From positions 192,761 to 256,760 of the forward strand of contig JAIRYP010000011.1 in NCBI GenBank assembly GCA_031267755.1: DNA of 64,000 nt, given 5' to 3'. The notes beneath the pieces were generated by a model. That model was not told the DNA's origin. It saw only the letters and a list, made by a program, of their open reading frames with translations, and did no database searches. Positions 28,472-39,004 of the stretch are shown here, piece after piece; position 1 is the first letter of the stretch, and every line of letters starts with the position of its first letter. This stretch comes from Clostridiales bacterium. GTDB lineage: Bacteria > Bacillota > Clostridia > Monoglobales > JAIRYP01. The translations under genes and the position numbers were made by a program.

Positions 28472-29755
28472 TTATAAATTCGGTAATTCAATAAAAAAAT
28501 CTCTATCTTTAAGTATTGGCAAATTTTCAAATATTGGTAAACCTTGCTCTGTATAACAAACACCTGAACCAAAAAGACGAGTATCTAAAAACGCTTGTTC
28601 TCTACATTCGCTTATTTTTTTATCAACTTTTACTTTTGAAATTTCATCATACTGTAACTTTAATGCTTCCAATTCAGCTATCATTTTTTCGATTTGAGAA
28701 TTCTTTTGCGCAATACTTTCAAGCAGATAAAGAACTTTATTTTTTGCTGCTTTAAAGCTAGAAGTAGTAGCGTCTGTTTCCATTATAAATAATTTGGATC
28801 TATCCCTTTCTTTACTTTCCGCTTCACCAAAAAAATCTCTTATAAAATTTAACACATCGGAACCAAAAAGAGTTTCTTCAAATATTGGAAACATTCTTCT
28901 ATAAAATTCACCTAATTTCGATATTTTATATTCATCTATTTTCGATAATGATAATAACTCTAAAACAGATTTTTCGTGTCCAAAAGAATACCATAACACT
29001 TCAAAAATAAAATCAATATAATCTTTCTCGCTAAGAAAAAAATTTTTATCCTCTATGATAGTCTTAAAAACCGAATTTTTTTTAATTTTTTCAATTATCT
29101 CAATAGATTTTTGATCCAAAAAATATTTAAATTCATTATAAACAGGAGAAACAGCCATAGTAAATTCTTCTAACAATGTTTCTGGCAAATCGAACTCTTT
29201 TTCTAATTCCTTTAATCTATCAAAAGAAAATTTAAAATTAGATAATTTAATACTTAAATAATTGTAATTAAGAGCAAAAAACGCATCAAATAAAACTAAA
29301 TGTATAAAACTAGGATTTGTTAAAAAAATTAATCCCTCTGTTTCATCAGAAAATTTTTCTAGAAAAAAATGAAACCTGCTTTTGATAGGAATATTACCAC
29401 TAACTATTGATTCGTGAATTTCCGCTAAATATTTTTCAAAAAACCACACTATGTTATCTACATTATCCCAACCAGGATTTTTTTCCCCAAAAATTTCAAT
29501 ACTTTCTTTAATTTTACATATATCAAAAAAAAATTTATGATAAAATTCTTCAAACTTAACGTTCGCAGCGTTTCTAAAAATAACAAAATCTTGTCTAATT
29601 TTTAACATAGTATCATTCAGCATTGAAAAAATAACTTCATAACGATTTCTTACTTCTTTCAAACGAGAAATTTCTGATTCTATATTTTCTAATGACTGTT
29701 CTCCATCATGAACAATAAGCCCGCTAGCTGCATATCTTAAATATTTTCGAAACAT
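28472..29755 (-). CDS. Tandem paralogue family B, member 4 (unknown function)
   Basis: 427 aa; MFRKYLRYAASGLI; DTRLFGSGVCYTEQGLPIFENLPIL at the C-terminus; RBS-like ggggagga upstream. Confidence 0.85.
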   Translation of the reverse strand: MFRKYLRYAASGLIVHDGEQSLENIESEISRLKEVRNRYEVIFSMLNDTMLKIRQDFVIFRNAANVKFEEFYHKFFFDICKIKESIEIFGEKNPGWDNVDNIVWFFEKYLAEIHESIVSGNIPIKSRFHFFLEKFSDETEGLIFLTNPSFIHLVLFDAFFALNYNYLSIKLSNFKFSFDRLKELEKEFDLPETLLEEFTMAVSPVYNEFKYFLDQKSIEIIEKIKKNSVFKTIIEDKNFFLSEKDYIDFIFEVLWYSFGHEKSVLELLSLSKIDEYKISKLGEFYRRMFPIFEETLFGSDVLNFIRDFFGEAESKERDRSKLFIMETDATTSSFKAAKNKVLYLLESIAQKNSQIEKMIAELEALKLQYDEISKVKVDKKISECREQAFLDTRLFGSGVCYTEQGLPIFENLPILKDRDFFIELPNL

Positions 29756-29801
29756 AGCAACTCCTCCCCATTATAAAATTTTTATTACATAATTATAATT
29801 A

Positions 29802-29880
29802 ACATTTTTTAAAAAAGTATTCAACATAATTACAATTTATTGTAATAAACCACTATTGTAATAATAATTTTAAAAAATGT
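29802..29880. promoter_or_regulatory. Nested inverted repeats upstream of family B cluster
   Basis: Outer arms acattttttaaaa (29802-29814) / ttttaaaaaatgt (29868-29880); inner palindrome ATTACAATTTATTGTAAT (29829-29846) plus another ATTGTAAT (29855-29862). Confidence 0.5.
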
Positions 29881-29926
29881 CAAAATTTTAAAAATATTTA
29901 TAGAATAACTTCACAAAAAATAAAAC

Positions 29927-30997
29927 TTAAGTAATTTGGTTTAAATTAATATTTTTATAATAGGTCGAAATTGAATTTATTGTTAAGAACGAAATAACAG
30001 GACCCAAAATTACACCTTTTGCACCAAACAATTCGGCTCCAACATATATGCTAATGATTGCAACTAAGGGATGAACACCAATTTGATTGCTTATTATTTT
30101 TGGCTCGAGTATTTGTTTAACTGTAAAACATACAATTTGAACTATTAAAATTGAAGATGCTATGTAATAATTTCCATTTATTAAATTTGTCAAAGCAATT
30201 GGCAAAAGAACAACAGCAGTACCTAAAATGGGTAAAACATCAACCAAACCAGCCAAAACTCCAATTGTTAATGCATAATCAACTCTAAGAATCCATAACG
30301 CAACGGTAATTTCACATATTGCAAGCAACATCAAAATTAAAACTGCTTTCAAATATTTTAAAATTATATCTAACAATGATTTTTTTATTAATATAAACTT
30401 TTCTAAAAATTTTCTTGGTAAATTATTTGTAAAAAATCTCATAATTAAATCATAATCTTTTATAAAAAAGAATGATGAAAGACTTAAAATAAAAACAAAA
30501 AGCAAAATTGAAGGCAAACGTGAAACGAAATTCCCAGAAAAATTTATTATATGTTTTGCGAATGAAGTGATTAAATTGCTTGTATCTTTATTGAAATTTG
30601 TTAATATAATATCTAATTTTTTCTTAAAATTTGGAGTAAGATCGTCATAAAATTGAAAATATTTTTGTATGAAAACATTAATGTGCCGGCTAATATAGTC
30701 GATGTTTTCCGGCATTCTTCCAAAAAGACATACTATTTCTATAAAAATTTTATATATTGCAAAATATATTAAGGTAAAAACTGAGATAAGCACAAATATA
30801 ACTGAAAATGCCGAACTTATTCCTTTTTTAATTTTAAACTTTTTTTCCAAAAACTTAATCGGCTTTTGCATCGGAATAGACAATAGAAAAGAAATTAAAA
30901 ACGGAGAGAATAATTTTATAATCCACGGTGTTAAAAAAACTGCTCCAATCAAAATTGCCAAAATTATTCCTGAACTTACATATTTGTTATTGGCCAA
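29927..30997 (-). CDS. AI-2E family transporter, YtvI-like sporulation membrane protein
   Basis: PerM/AI-2E pattern: LLAICEITVALWILRVDYALTIGVLAGLVDVLPILGTAVVLLPIAL, LEPKIISNQIGVHPLVAIISIYVGAELFGAKGVILGPV. Confidence 0.8.
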   Translation of the reverse strand: MANNKYVSSGIILAILIGAVFLTPWIIKLFSPFLISFLLSIPMQKPIKFLEKKFKIKKGISSAFSVIFVLISVFTLIYFAIYKIFIEIVCLFGRMPENIDYISRHINVFIQKYFQFYDDLTPNFKKKLDIILTNFNKDTSNLITSFAKHIINFSGNFVSRLPSILLFVFILSLSSFFFIKDYDLIMRFFTNNLPRKFLEKFILIKKSLLDIILKYLKAVLILMLLAICEITVALWILRVDYALTIGVLAGLVDVLPILGTAVVLLPIALTNLINGNYYIASSILIVQIVCFTVKQILEPKIISNQIGVHPLVAIISIYVGAELFGAKGVILGPVISFLTINSISTYYKNINLNQIT

Positions 30998-31170
30998 TTT
31001 ATTTCCTCCGTATTTTTAATTGCAATAATTATTTTTTAAACAAATTATTTATCACTTAATATTTAATTTAATTTTTACACAACCAGTAGATTGTAACTCA
31101 AAAATAAGATTTCTATCAATATTGAATTTAAAAATAATTCTTTCGTTCTTTAAAAAACCATCTTTTTGTT

Positions 31171-31806
31171 TCACTTTACTTTTTTTACCCTTCTCTTATT
31201 TTTATTTAACTTAAAAAAATATAAAACTTTGGCGACATAAAAAACTATATTATTACAATTTGAAATAGCATAATTTTTGCCAATTGATCTACCACCAACA
31301 GTTATGGCAGCAACCAAACCAGTTATTAAAATATCTAACAAATTTTTAAATTCATTTGAATCTTTTCGTTTATTTTTTAATAATATTTGAAAAATCAAAG
31401 ACGTACATCCATAACCGCTTATTATGCCACAAGTATCACCAATAACATCATTACAAAAATTTGCAACTTTTTCTTTAGAATTTATAAGTTCGATTGCATT
31501 CTTCGCTTCTTTTATTTTTCGAGATGCCATGGAATGAAATGGAACAGTGTCCGCAGTTGTCGTTGCAACACCTATTATGTCAAAAACTATCCCAACTATT
31601 ATTATTAATAAAAGTAATAATACAGAGAAAAAAATATTAATTTTTCTCATTACAACACCAGCTGTTGTTGCGAACATGATCGATAAAACAAATGTCAATG
31701 CTGCCATTTTAGCAAGCCACAAATAATCCATTTTCTTTTTATGTTTCCACGATGAACTTTTAATTTTTATGTGCTTTCTCTTTTTACAAACTCTACAACA
31801 ACTCAC
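31171..31806 (-). CDS. Conserved membrane protein of unknown function
   Basis: Multiple TM segments; DIIGVATTTADTVPFHSMASRKIKEAKNAIELINSKEKVANFCNDVIGDTCGIISGYG. Confidence 0.65.
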   Translation of the reverse strand: MSCCRVCKKRKHIKIKSSSWKHKKKMDYLWLAKMAALTFVLSIMFATTAGVVMRKINIFFSVLLLLLIIIVGIVFDIIGVATTTADTVPFHSMASRKIKEAKNAIELINSKEKVANFCNDVIGDTCGIISGYGCTSLIFQILLKNKRKDSNEFKNLLDILITGLVAAITVGGRSIGKNYAISNCNNIVFYVAKVLYFFKLNKNKRRVKKVK

Positions 31807-31942
31807 AAAAACTACCTCAAAACAAGACTCAATTTATAAAATTTTCAAACATTAATTTGCGTTTGAAATCTTATTAAAACTAAAGTATACTAATTTTTTT
31901 AATCAAAATTATTAACATAAATAATTTAAAAACCTTCTTGAT

Positions 31943-34198
31943 CTAATTTTTGCAATCCATATCAATTAAATTAACATCATTTAATTTTTGTTTAAGAGTA
32001 GAATATCGAATATTTATTCTATTGTTTTTAATAAATTTTTCCATGATGCTGACTTTCCCAACTAAAAATACATTCTTTTTTGCACGTGTAACTGCAGTGT
32101 ATAAAAGATTTCTATATATTAAAAAAATAGGCATATTAAAAATTGGCATTATTACAATTTCAAATTCTGAACCTTGAGATTTATGCACAGTTATTGCATA
32201 TGCAAGCTCAAGTTCATCAAGCATCGAAAAATTATATTTAACTATTTTTTCATCAAATTGAACAATTAATTCCTTTTTATTTAGATCAATAGAATCTATA
32301 AACCCAGTTTCTCCGTTAAAAACTCCTTTTCCTTTACTTCCATTTTTGCAATTTATCCACTTAATTTGGTAGTTATTTACAATTTGCATAACTTTGTCAT
32401 TTGTTCTGAATATTGTATTTTTTGTATTAAGTTCATTTTTATCAAAAGAAAAAGGATTTAATTCACTTTGCAAAACTCTATTCAAATTATAAGTACCAAT
32501 TATGCCTTTTCTTGTTGAAGTTAAAACCTGAATTTGCAATCTTTTATCGCAATTACTAAATTTCAATAACTCATTCAAATAAATTTCAAGCACAACACGG
32601 CAAACTTCTTCTTCATTATTTTTTTCTATAAATAAAAAATCTCTTTCAAAAATCAGTGAGACATCACCAATATTTATCTTATGCGCATTTACTGTAATCA
32701 TGCTTTTTTGAGCTTGTCTAAAAACTTCTGTAAGACTAATATGTGAAACAATTTCACTTTCTATTAAATCTTTTAAAACACTTCCAGGGCCGATAGACGG
32801 AAGTTGATTAACATCTCCTATCAAAACAATATGCATATCTAAGGGTATTGAATTCATAATTTTTTCCATTAAAAATATATCAACCATTGACATTTCATCA
32901 ACAACTAATATATCACCTCTTAAAAAACCAAAACTGTTGATTTGCAAATTTTGTTTATCATCACTCGCTACAATTTCTAAAAGTCTATGTATAGTCTTTG
33001 CTTCAACGCAACAAACCTCACTTATTCGTCCTGCTGCTCTGCCTGTAGGAGCAGCTAAAACTATATTTTTTTTAAGCCTATTCATAATCTTCGTTAACGC
33101 ATTTATTATAGTAGTTTTCCCAGTTCCGGGCCCTCCACTTATAATTGAAATTGAATTATTTAAAATATTTACTATTGCTTTTTTTTGAGACTCATCAAAG
33201 CATATTCCTATTTCTCTTTCGACGCTTTTAATCAAACCTAAAAGATTAACACAATCAAAATTAGACTTTTTAGTTAATAACTTCTTAATTTTTTCAGCAA
33301 CGTTTTTTTCCACTTCATAATATTCTTTTATAAAAATCGCAATTTCGCCATACTTTTCTTCAATAAAAATAATTCCCTCTTTATTCAATTCAAAAATAGC
33401 GTTTTCAATTTCTAATTCTTCAACCTCTAAAATTTTTATAGCTTTTTCTATCAAAATTTTATGCGGTAGATAAACATGCCCATGCGTGGCAGCAAATTTT
33501 TTCAATATACTGATTACTGCACACTTTATTCTCGGTATAAAATTTTTTAAAACCCCTAATTTCTTTGCAATTTTATCAATCTTATCAAAAGACATGAAAT
33601 CAATTGCTTCAAAAATAATGTATGGATTTTCAATAATTTTTTGTAAAAAACCACGACCAATACGCCTATTAATTTCAAAAGCATATTTAACTGGGATATT
33701 ATATTTTTGTAAAAAAATCACTACATCGCGCACATCCGTAAATTCACAAAAAATTTCCGAAATAGCTTTCGCTCTTGCCTTTGTTATGCCTTTAACTCTA
33801 GTAAGCTCAACAAAATTATTTTCGATAATATCAAAAGTTTTTTCTTTAAACTCAGAAACAATCCTTTTTGCAATCAATTTTCCAATACCAGGAAAAGTTT
33901 TAGAAGACAAAAATTTTTCCATATCTTTTTCATTTTGAGGTAATTTTTTTTCAACACAAGAAACAATAAATTGATTTCCATATTTATAATGTTTGCTCCA
34001 ACAACCATGAGCAATTATTGTTTCACCAATCTTTATATCAGGCATAATACCAGCAAAAATTTTTACCTCATTTTCAACTTTAACTAAACACACAAAATAA
34101 CTATTTATCTTATTTTCAAATATTATTTTTTTAACTTTTCCTTCAATTTTTACTTTGTCATAACATCCTAACACTTCACACTCTTCATTTGCACTCAA
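31943..34198 (-). CDS. recD2: RecD2-type ATP-dependent DNA helicase
   Basis: ISGGPGTGKTTIINAL (Walker A), VVDEMSMVDIFLMEKIM, LIGDVNQLPSIGPGSVLKDL, LAYAITVHKSQGSEF, LLYTAVTRAKKNVFLVG. Confidence 0.93.
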   Translation of the reverse strand: MSANEECEVLGCYDKVKIEGKVKKIIFENKINSYFVCLVKVENEVKIFAGIMPDIKIGETIIAHGCWSKHYKYGNQFIVSCVEKKLPQNEKDMEKFLSSKTFPGIGKLIAKRIVSEFKEKTFDIIENNFVELTRVKGITKARAKAISEIFCEFTDVRDVVIFLQKYNIPVKYAFEINRRIGRGFLQKIIENPYIIFEAIDFMSFDKIDKIAKKLGVLKNFIPRIKCAVISILKKFAATHGHVYLPHKILIEKAIKILEVEELEIENAIFELNKEGIIFIEEKYGEIAIFIKEYYEVEKNVAEKIKKLLTKKSNFDCVNLLGLIKSVEREIGICFDESQKKAIVNILNNSISIISGGPGTGKTTIINALTKIMNRLKKNIVLAAPTGRAAGRISEVCCVEAKTIHRLLEIVASDDKQNLQINSFGFLRGDILVVDEMSMVDIFLMEKIMNSIPLDMHIVLIGDVNQLPSIGPGSVLKDLIESEIVSHISLTEVFRQAQKSMITVNAHKINIGDVSLIFERDFLFIEKNNEEEVCRVVLEIYLNELLKFSNCDKRLQIQVLTSTRKGIIGTYNLNRVLQSELNPFSFDKNELNTKNTIFRTNDKVMQIVNNYQIKWINCKNGSKGKGVFNGETGFIDSIDLNKKELIVQFDEKIVKYNFSMLDELELAYAITVHKSQGSEFEIVIMPIFNMPIFLIYRNLLYTAVTRAKKNVFLVGKVSIMEKFIKNNRINIRYSTLKQKLNDVNLIDMDCKN

Positions 34199-34277
34199 AA
34201 AATTTACTCCACTTTATCTTAAAATTTTATCTAGCAATTTTATAAATAAATCTAAAAATTCATTAAAATTTCTTGTT

Positions 34278-34637
34278 TTACTGATTAGAAGCACTGAACA
34301 AACTTATGTATTTTTCAACGTTCATTACTCGAATAAATTCGTACTCTTGCGAAAGTTTCTTAAGTACACCCAATGTTTCATCGTTTGAACCCAAATCAAC
34401 TACTATGATATCAGAAAAAAATTCTAAAATTTTGAAATTATAATTTTTTAAATTCCATATTATATCTCTTACTGTCCCTTCAATTTTATCTTGTTGATTT
34501 TTAGTTGTCAAAACAATATGGATATCCTCATTTAACGATAAAAAATTTTTTTCTTTAATTAAAAAAAATTTCCAAAATATTAATGTATAAATAAAAAAGA
34601 AAATAAACAACGCAAAAAACGAACCCAAAACATCCAC
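34278..34637 (-). CDS. Small membrane-anchored protein, GT2-like fold fragment
   Basis: 119 aa; N-terminal TM then IHIVLTTKNQQDKIEGTVRDI...DIIVVDLGSNDETLGVLKKLS resembling a truncated GT-A core. Confidence 0.5.
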   Translation of the reverse strand: MDVLGSFFALFIFFFIYTLIFWKFFLIKEKNFLSLNEDIHIVLTTKNQQDKIEGTVRDIIWNLKNYNFKILEFFSDIIVVDLGSNDETLGVLKKLSQEYEFIRVMNVEKYISLFSASNQ

Positions 34638-34740
34638 CCCTCAACATATAATATGAGATTCTGATGGAATAGTTAATGTTTTCATTAATTTAAAAAAACA
34701 AAAAATATATAAAAATCTATCATAAATAAATCTTATATTC

Positions 34741-36249
34741 TTAATACTTATAAACGTCCATTATCTCAACACCCGTATAATAATGTTTAAGTATTTTATC
34801 GAAAGTAAAACCTTTTTCTGCCATACTTTTTGCACCATATTGACTCATTCCAACTCCATGTCCCCAGCCAAAACCACTAAATAAAAAGCTAACTTTTTCA
34901 TCTTCATCCACTATTTTCTTAACATTAAACATCTGACTTCGTGTTATATCTCCAAAAATTAATCTTGTTCTTTCCCTTAAAAATATTTTTTCTCCAGATG
35001 TTCCAGAAACTTTAAGTTTCAAAACACTGCCTGCACGACTTACTTCCAAAACCTCAACATTTTCAATCTCTCCTAAATCATATCCTTTTTCCTTCATTAT
35101 AATTGTTGCTTTTTCAGCCGCAATGCTTTTTTCCCAAAAAAAACCAGGAATATTTTCAATTTGTTCGAAACTATTATTTACACTTACTAAATATGGACAA
35201 TGAAAACCCCACACATTCTCTGCATCTTCCGTATACGGTCCCATACACATTGAAAAAACAGCTGATATAAGCTGATTTCCATACATTAAAACTTTACCTT
35301 TAGTTTCATTAACTGCTTTTATAGAATTTTTTCTTTCGTAATCCATCCCAGTATAAACTTGACAATCCGTACTACAATTCATATCAAACCCAAATTCTGA
35401 ATACCTATTCAAATTTTTTGTAGCATACGTACGTGATGCAACAGCTTGAGCCTTCAAAGCTTCATTCGGCCATGTAGAAATCATTTCTCTATTTATTGTT
35501 CCATAAAGATATTCTTCCATGCCCAAAACATTCACAACCGTCATATTTTCGCCATTAATCCGTCTAAAATCAAGCCCACCTCTAAAATAGATTGGAGAAT
35601 TTTGAGGATATATAGCAAATTTTTCCTCTTCATTTTCCTTAACTATAGGTTTAATTCCAAGACCAAATTCGTTATGCCCAAAAAGAAAAATTGTTTCTAA
35701 ACTTTTATTATCTACAACTTGAATACGTTTGTCGGAAATTTCTCGAACTACTGCTGGAATTTTCGAATTATTTGCGGCTGATTTTGCATCATCTAAATTT
35801 ACAAAATTGCCTCCCCAAACATTCAAAGTAAGACCTATACATGCTATATATGATTTTATTTGTTTTGTTTCAAGTTCTTTCACCTTTTCTAAAGATTCAT
35901 CAAGTGTCAAATCGTGATAATATTGCAGATGATAAGGTCCGCATTTTTTCCCTGAAATACTTCCTACATCGTTAGGTTCAAACTCAAAAAAATTATAATC
36001 TTTTCTTGCAAAACATGAATCTTTTCTAATCGTTATAAATTTTTCTTTTATATTAAATAATTTTATAAAATCTCTATTTCTATAATAACCTAACAAAAAA
36101 CCATCATCGGAACTAACTTCTAAAGAATTTTTTGACTGAGAATTATAAAAAAGCCCTATTCTCACATTTTTAGGTATAGTTACAGCGTAAATTTCAATAG
36201 AGTTTAAACAAATAAAAAATAACATTAAAAAACAAAAAATTTTTCTCAA
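34741..36249 (-). CDS. spoIID: SpoIID/LytB domain protein
   Basis: VVNVLGMEEYLYGTINREMISTWPNEALKAQAVASRTYA, FSGFGWGHGVGMSQYGAKSMAEKGFTFDKILKHYYTGVEI. Confidence 0.88.
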   Translation of the reverse strand: MRKIFCFLMLFFICLNSIEIYAVTIPKNVRIGLFYNSQSKNSLEVSSDDGFLLGYYRNRDFIKLFNIKEKFITIRKDSCFARKDYNFFEFEPNDVGSISGKKCGPYHLQYYHDLTLDESLEKVKELETKQIKSYIACIGLTLNVWGGNFVNLDDAKSAANNSKIPAVVREISDKRIQVVDNKSLETIFLFGHNEFGLGIKPIVKENEEEKFAIYPQNSPIYFRGGLDFRRINGENMTVVNVLGMEEYLYGTINREMISTWPNEALKAQAVASRTYATKNLNRYSEFGFDMNCSTDCQVYTGMDYERKNSIKAVNETKGKVLMYGNQLISAVFSMCMGPYTEDAENVWGFHCPYLVSVNNSFEQIENIPGFFWEKSIAAEKATIIMKEKGYDLGEIENVEVLEVSRAGSVLKLKVSGTSGEKIFLRERTRLIFGDITRSQMFNVKKIVDEDEKVSFLFSGFGWGHGVGMSQYGAKSMAEKGFTFDKILKHYYTGVEIMDVYKY

Positions 36250-36359
36250 AAAAACACCTCACATTAAATTTAAAAAAAATAAAATTTGTTAGCTCTATAA
36301 ATAAAAAATTATAAATATAATTTAAACTCACAAATGAAAGTTATCAAACTAAAAATTTA

Positions 36360-37211
36360 TCATATATACATAAGTTCCAATTTATTCGTTAGCATTCCAA
36401 ACTCTATCACCGTCAATCTTTCTCCTCTAACATTTTCATCCAAGCCAACTTTCAAAAATACGTCTAATAATTTTTCTTTAATTATATTAAATTCAATCGC
36501 AAGAGAGTTTAAAAGCGTCTTTCTTCTATGTTTAAAGGAAGCTCGAACTACACTAAAAAAAAGTTCTTCATTATTCACAATTACAGACGGTTTCGATAAC
36601 AATTTAATTTTAATCAACGCGGATTTTACTGTAGGTTTTGGAATGAAACAATTTGGACTTACTGAAAATAAAATTTTTGAATTTGAATAATACCTCGTAA
36701 AAACAGTTATCGAACCATATTCTTTTCGTCCAACATCCGCCACAAGTCTTTGTGCTACTTCTTTTTGCATCAAAATTGTTAAAGAAACGATATTTAACTT
36801 ACTGCTTAAAAATTTTATAATAATTGGAGTTGTTATGCTATAAGGAATGTTTGCAACAACACAAAACGGCTCACCTTTAAATTCTTCTTCAACGATTTTT
36901 TTAATATTTAATTTCAACACATCTTCACATATTATTTTTATATTTTTAAAATCTTCTAAAATCTTTTCAGAAATTAAAATAAGTTTTTTATCTATTTCAA
37001 TTGTTACAACTTTTTTACATACCTTTGCAATGTGCTTTGTAAGTGTTCCAAATCCTGTTCCAATCTCAATTACATTTGTATTTTTATCAACTTCGGATAC
37101 TTTTACAATTTTTTTTAAAATATTTTCATCAAACAAAAAATTTTGTCCTAAACTTTTACAAAATTTGATATCATATTTATAAATTATTTTTTTTAAATTA
37201 TATATTTTCAA
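36360..37211 (-). CDS. rsmA: 16S rRNA (A1518/A1519) dimethyltransferase
   Basis: KSLGQNFLFDENILKKIV, VIEIGTGFGTLTKHIAK, VANIPYSITTPIIIKFL. Confidence 0.94.
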   Translation of the reverse strand: MKIYNLKKIIYKYDIKFCKSLGQNFLFDENILKKIVKVSEVDKNTNVIEIGTGFGTLTKHIAKVCKKVVTIEIDKKLILISEKILEDFKNIKIICEDVLKLNIKKIVEEEFKGEPFCVVANIPYSITTPIIIKFLSSKLNIVSLTILMQKEVAQRLVADVGRKEYGSITVFTRYYSNSKILFSVSPNCFIPKPTVKSALIKIKLLSKPSVIVNNEELFFSVVRASFKHRRKTLLNSLAIEFNIIKEKLLDVFLKVGLDENVRGERLTVIEFGMLTNKLELMYI

Positions 37212-37220
37212 AACTCTCCA

Positions 37221-38900
37221 TCACATTTTATCTGGTGCATCAATTTTAAAAAGAACAAGAATTATTTTTATCACATCTCTTACACTAACAATAAGTTTAA
37301 CCCGCGCCTTCGTAAGTTCCATATCTTCAGAAAAAACACGACAACTATTATAAAAAACATGAAATAATGCTCCAATTTCCATCAAATATTTTATAACTTT
37401 TGACGGATCAAACAACTCCACACTACTTTTTATTATCTCTGGAAATTCACAAAGTTTTCTTAAAATTTCAATTTCCTCATTCAAAACAAGCTTTGTTTTA
37501 TCAATTTCATAGGATTGAGGAACATCTATATTTTTTTGTTTCAATAAATCAAGAATACCACAAATTCTTGCATGAGCATATTGAACGTAATACACTGGAT
37601 TATTATTATCCTCAGTTTTCGCAAGATCCATGTCAAAATCCATATGATTTCCAGAATTTCGCATTACAAAAAAAAATCTTATTGAGTTTACATTTATTTC
37701 TTCCAAAAGATCATTCAAAGTGACCGATTTTCCAGTTCTTTTTGACATCTTGACAGTTTCACCATTTTGAACAAGTCTAACAAGTTGCATAATTATAATT
37801 TTTACCTTTTTTGAATCAATTCCAAGCATTTTCATAGAATTTATAATTTTCGAAACATGACCATGATGATCAGCGCCTAAAATATCTATAACCAAATCAA
37901 ATTTTCTAATCTCTAATTTATTTTTATGATACGCAATATCCGGCGCTAAATAAGTTGGAATTCCGTTATTTCTTATCAAAACTTCATCTTTTTCACCGCC
38001 CATTTCTGTACATTTTAACCAAACTGCACCTTCCTTTTCATATGTAAAACCTTTTTCAATTAAATAATTAATAGTATTCTGCACTTCATTTTCTTCATAA
38101 AGTGTGCTTTCTCTAAACCACACATCATAATATATCCTATATTTCTCAAGAGTTTTTTTTAAATTAGAAATATTTTTTTCGATAGCATAATCTATAAGAA
38201 TTTTTCTTCGATCAGCTTGTGAACAATCTAAAAATTTATCTCCATATTGTTTAAAAAAATCCTTTGCGTGTTCTACAACCTCCTCTCCTTTATAACCATT
38301 CTCTGGAAACTCAATAAATTCTGTACCTTTGATAATCTCCAAATAACGCGCTTCGAGCGAGTCTGCATAATTCTTTATTTGATTGCCAGTATCATTTATA
38401 TAAAATTCACGAGTAACTTCATATCCTGCAAACTCAAATATCGAAGCCACAGAATCACCAAGCGCTCCTCCTCTTGCATTCCCTAAGTGTATAGCTCCAG
38501 TTGGATTCGCACTTACAAATTCTACATTAACCTTTTTCCCTTTTCCTAAATCAATTTTACCATAATTCCCTTGTTCGATAAGCTCAAAAACATCAAAAAG
38601 CCAACCGATTTTCAAATAAAAATTAATAAATCCAGGACCTGCAATTTCAATTTTTTCTATAAAATTTTCTTTTTTAACTTCAATGTTTGAAACTATAATT
38701 TCCGCAATTTTTCTTGGTGATATTTTTAATTCACTGGCTAAAACCATCGCTAAATTACACGCAAAATCCCCATGAAATTTTCCTTTTGGAATTTCAATAA
38801 AAATTTTATTTTCTATAAAATTACATAAAATTTTAGATTTTTTCACAGAATCTCTTATTAAATTTTCAAGTTTTTTTTTATTCTTTTCAATCAAATTCAT
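37221..38900 (-). CDS. argS: Arginyl-tRNA synthetase
   Basis: VEFVSANPTGAIHLGNARGGALGDSVA, VKMSKRTGKSVTLNDLLEE, YYVQYAHARI. Confidence 0.96.
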   Translation of the reverse strand: MNLIEKNKKKLENLIRDSVKKSKILCNFIENKIFIEIPKGKFHGDFACNLAMVLASELKISPRKIAEIIVSNIEVKKENFIEKIEIAGPGFINFYLKIGWLFDVFELIEQGNYGKIDLGKGKKVNVEFVSANPTGAIHLGNARGGALGDSVASIFEFAGYEVTREFYINDTGNQIKNYADSLEARYLEIIKGTEFIEFPENGYKGEEVVEHAKDFFKQYGDKFLDCSQADRRKILIDYAIEKNISNLKKTLEKYRIYYDVWFRESTLYEENEVQNTINYLIEKGFTYEKEGAVWLKCTEMGGEKDEVLIRNNGIPTYLAPDIAYHKNKLEIRKFDLVIDILGADHHGHVSKIINSMKMLGIDSKKVKIIIMQLVRLVQNGETVKMSKRTGKSVTLNDLLEEINVNSIRFFFVMRNSGNHMDFDMDLAKTEDNNNPVYYVQYAHARICGILDLLKQKNIDVPQSYEIDKTKLVLNEEIEILRKLCEFPEIIKSSVELFDPSKVIKYLMEIGALFHVFYNSCRVFSEDMELTKARVKLIVSVRDVIKIILVLFKIDAPDKM

Positions 38901-39004
38901 GGTCGTTTTTCCTTAAGTAATTATTTTTAAATTTAAAAAACATTTTTACATGAATATCAAAATTTTAATCTACCATCATATATTTTCTTTTACTTAAAAA
39001 AGTA

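Noticed and set aside
33486-33938. 150-aa plus-strand ORF inside recD2
   Set aside because: Antisense to a clearly coding gene; a shadow ORF of the AT-rich complement.
37400-37723. 107-aa plus-strand ORF inside argS
   Set aside because: Antisense to a well-supported argS; composition typical of a shadow ORF.
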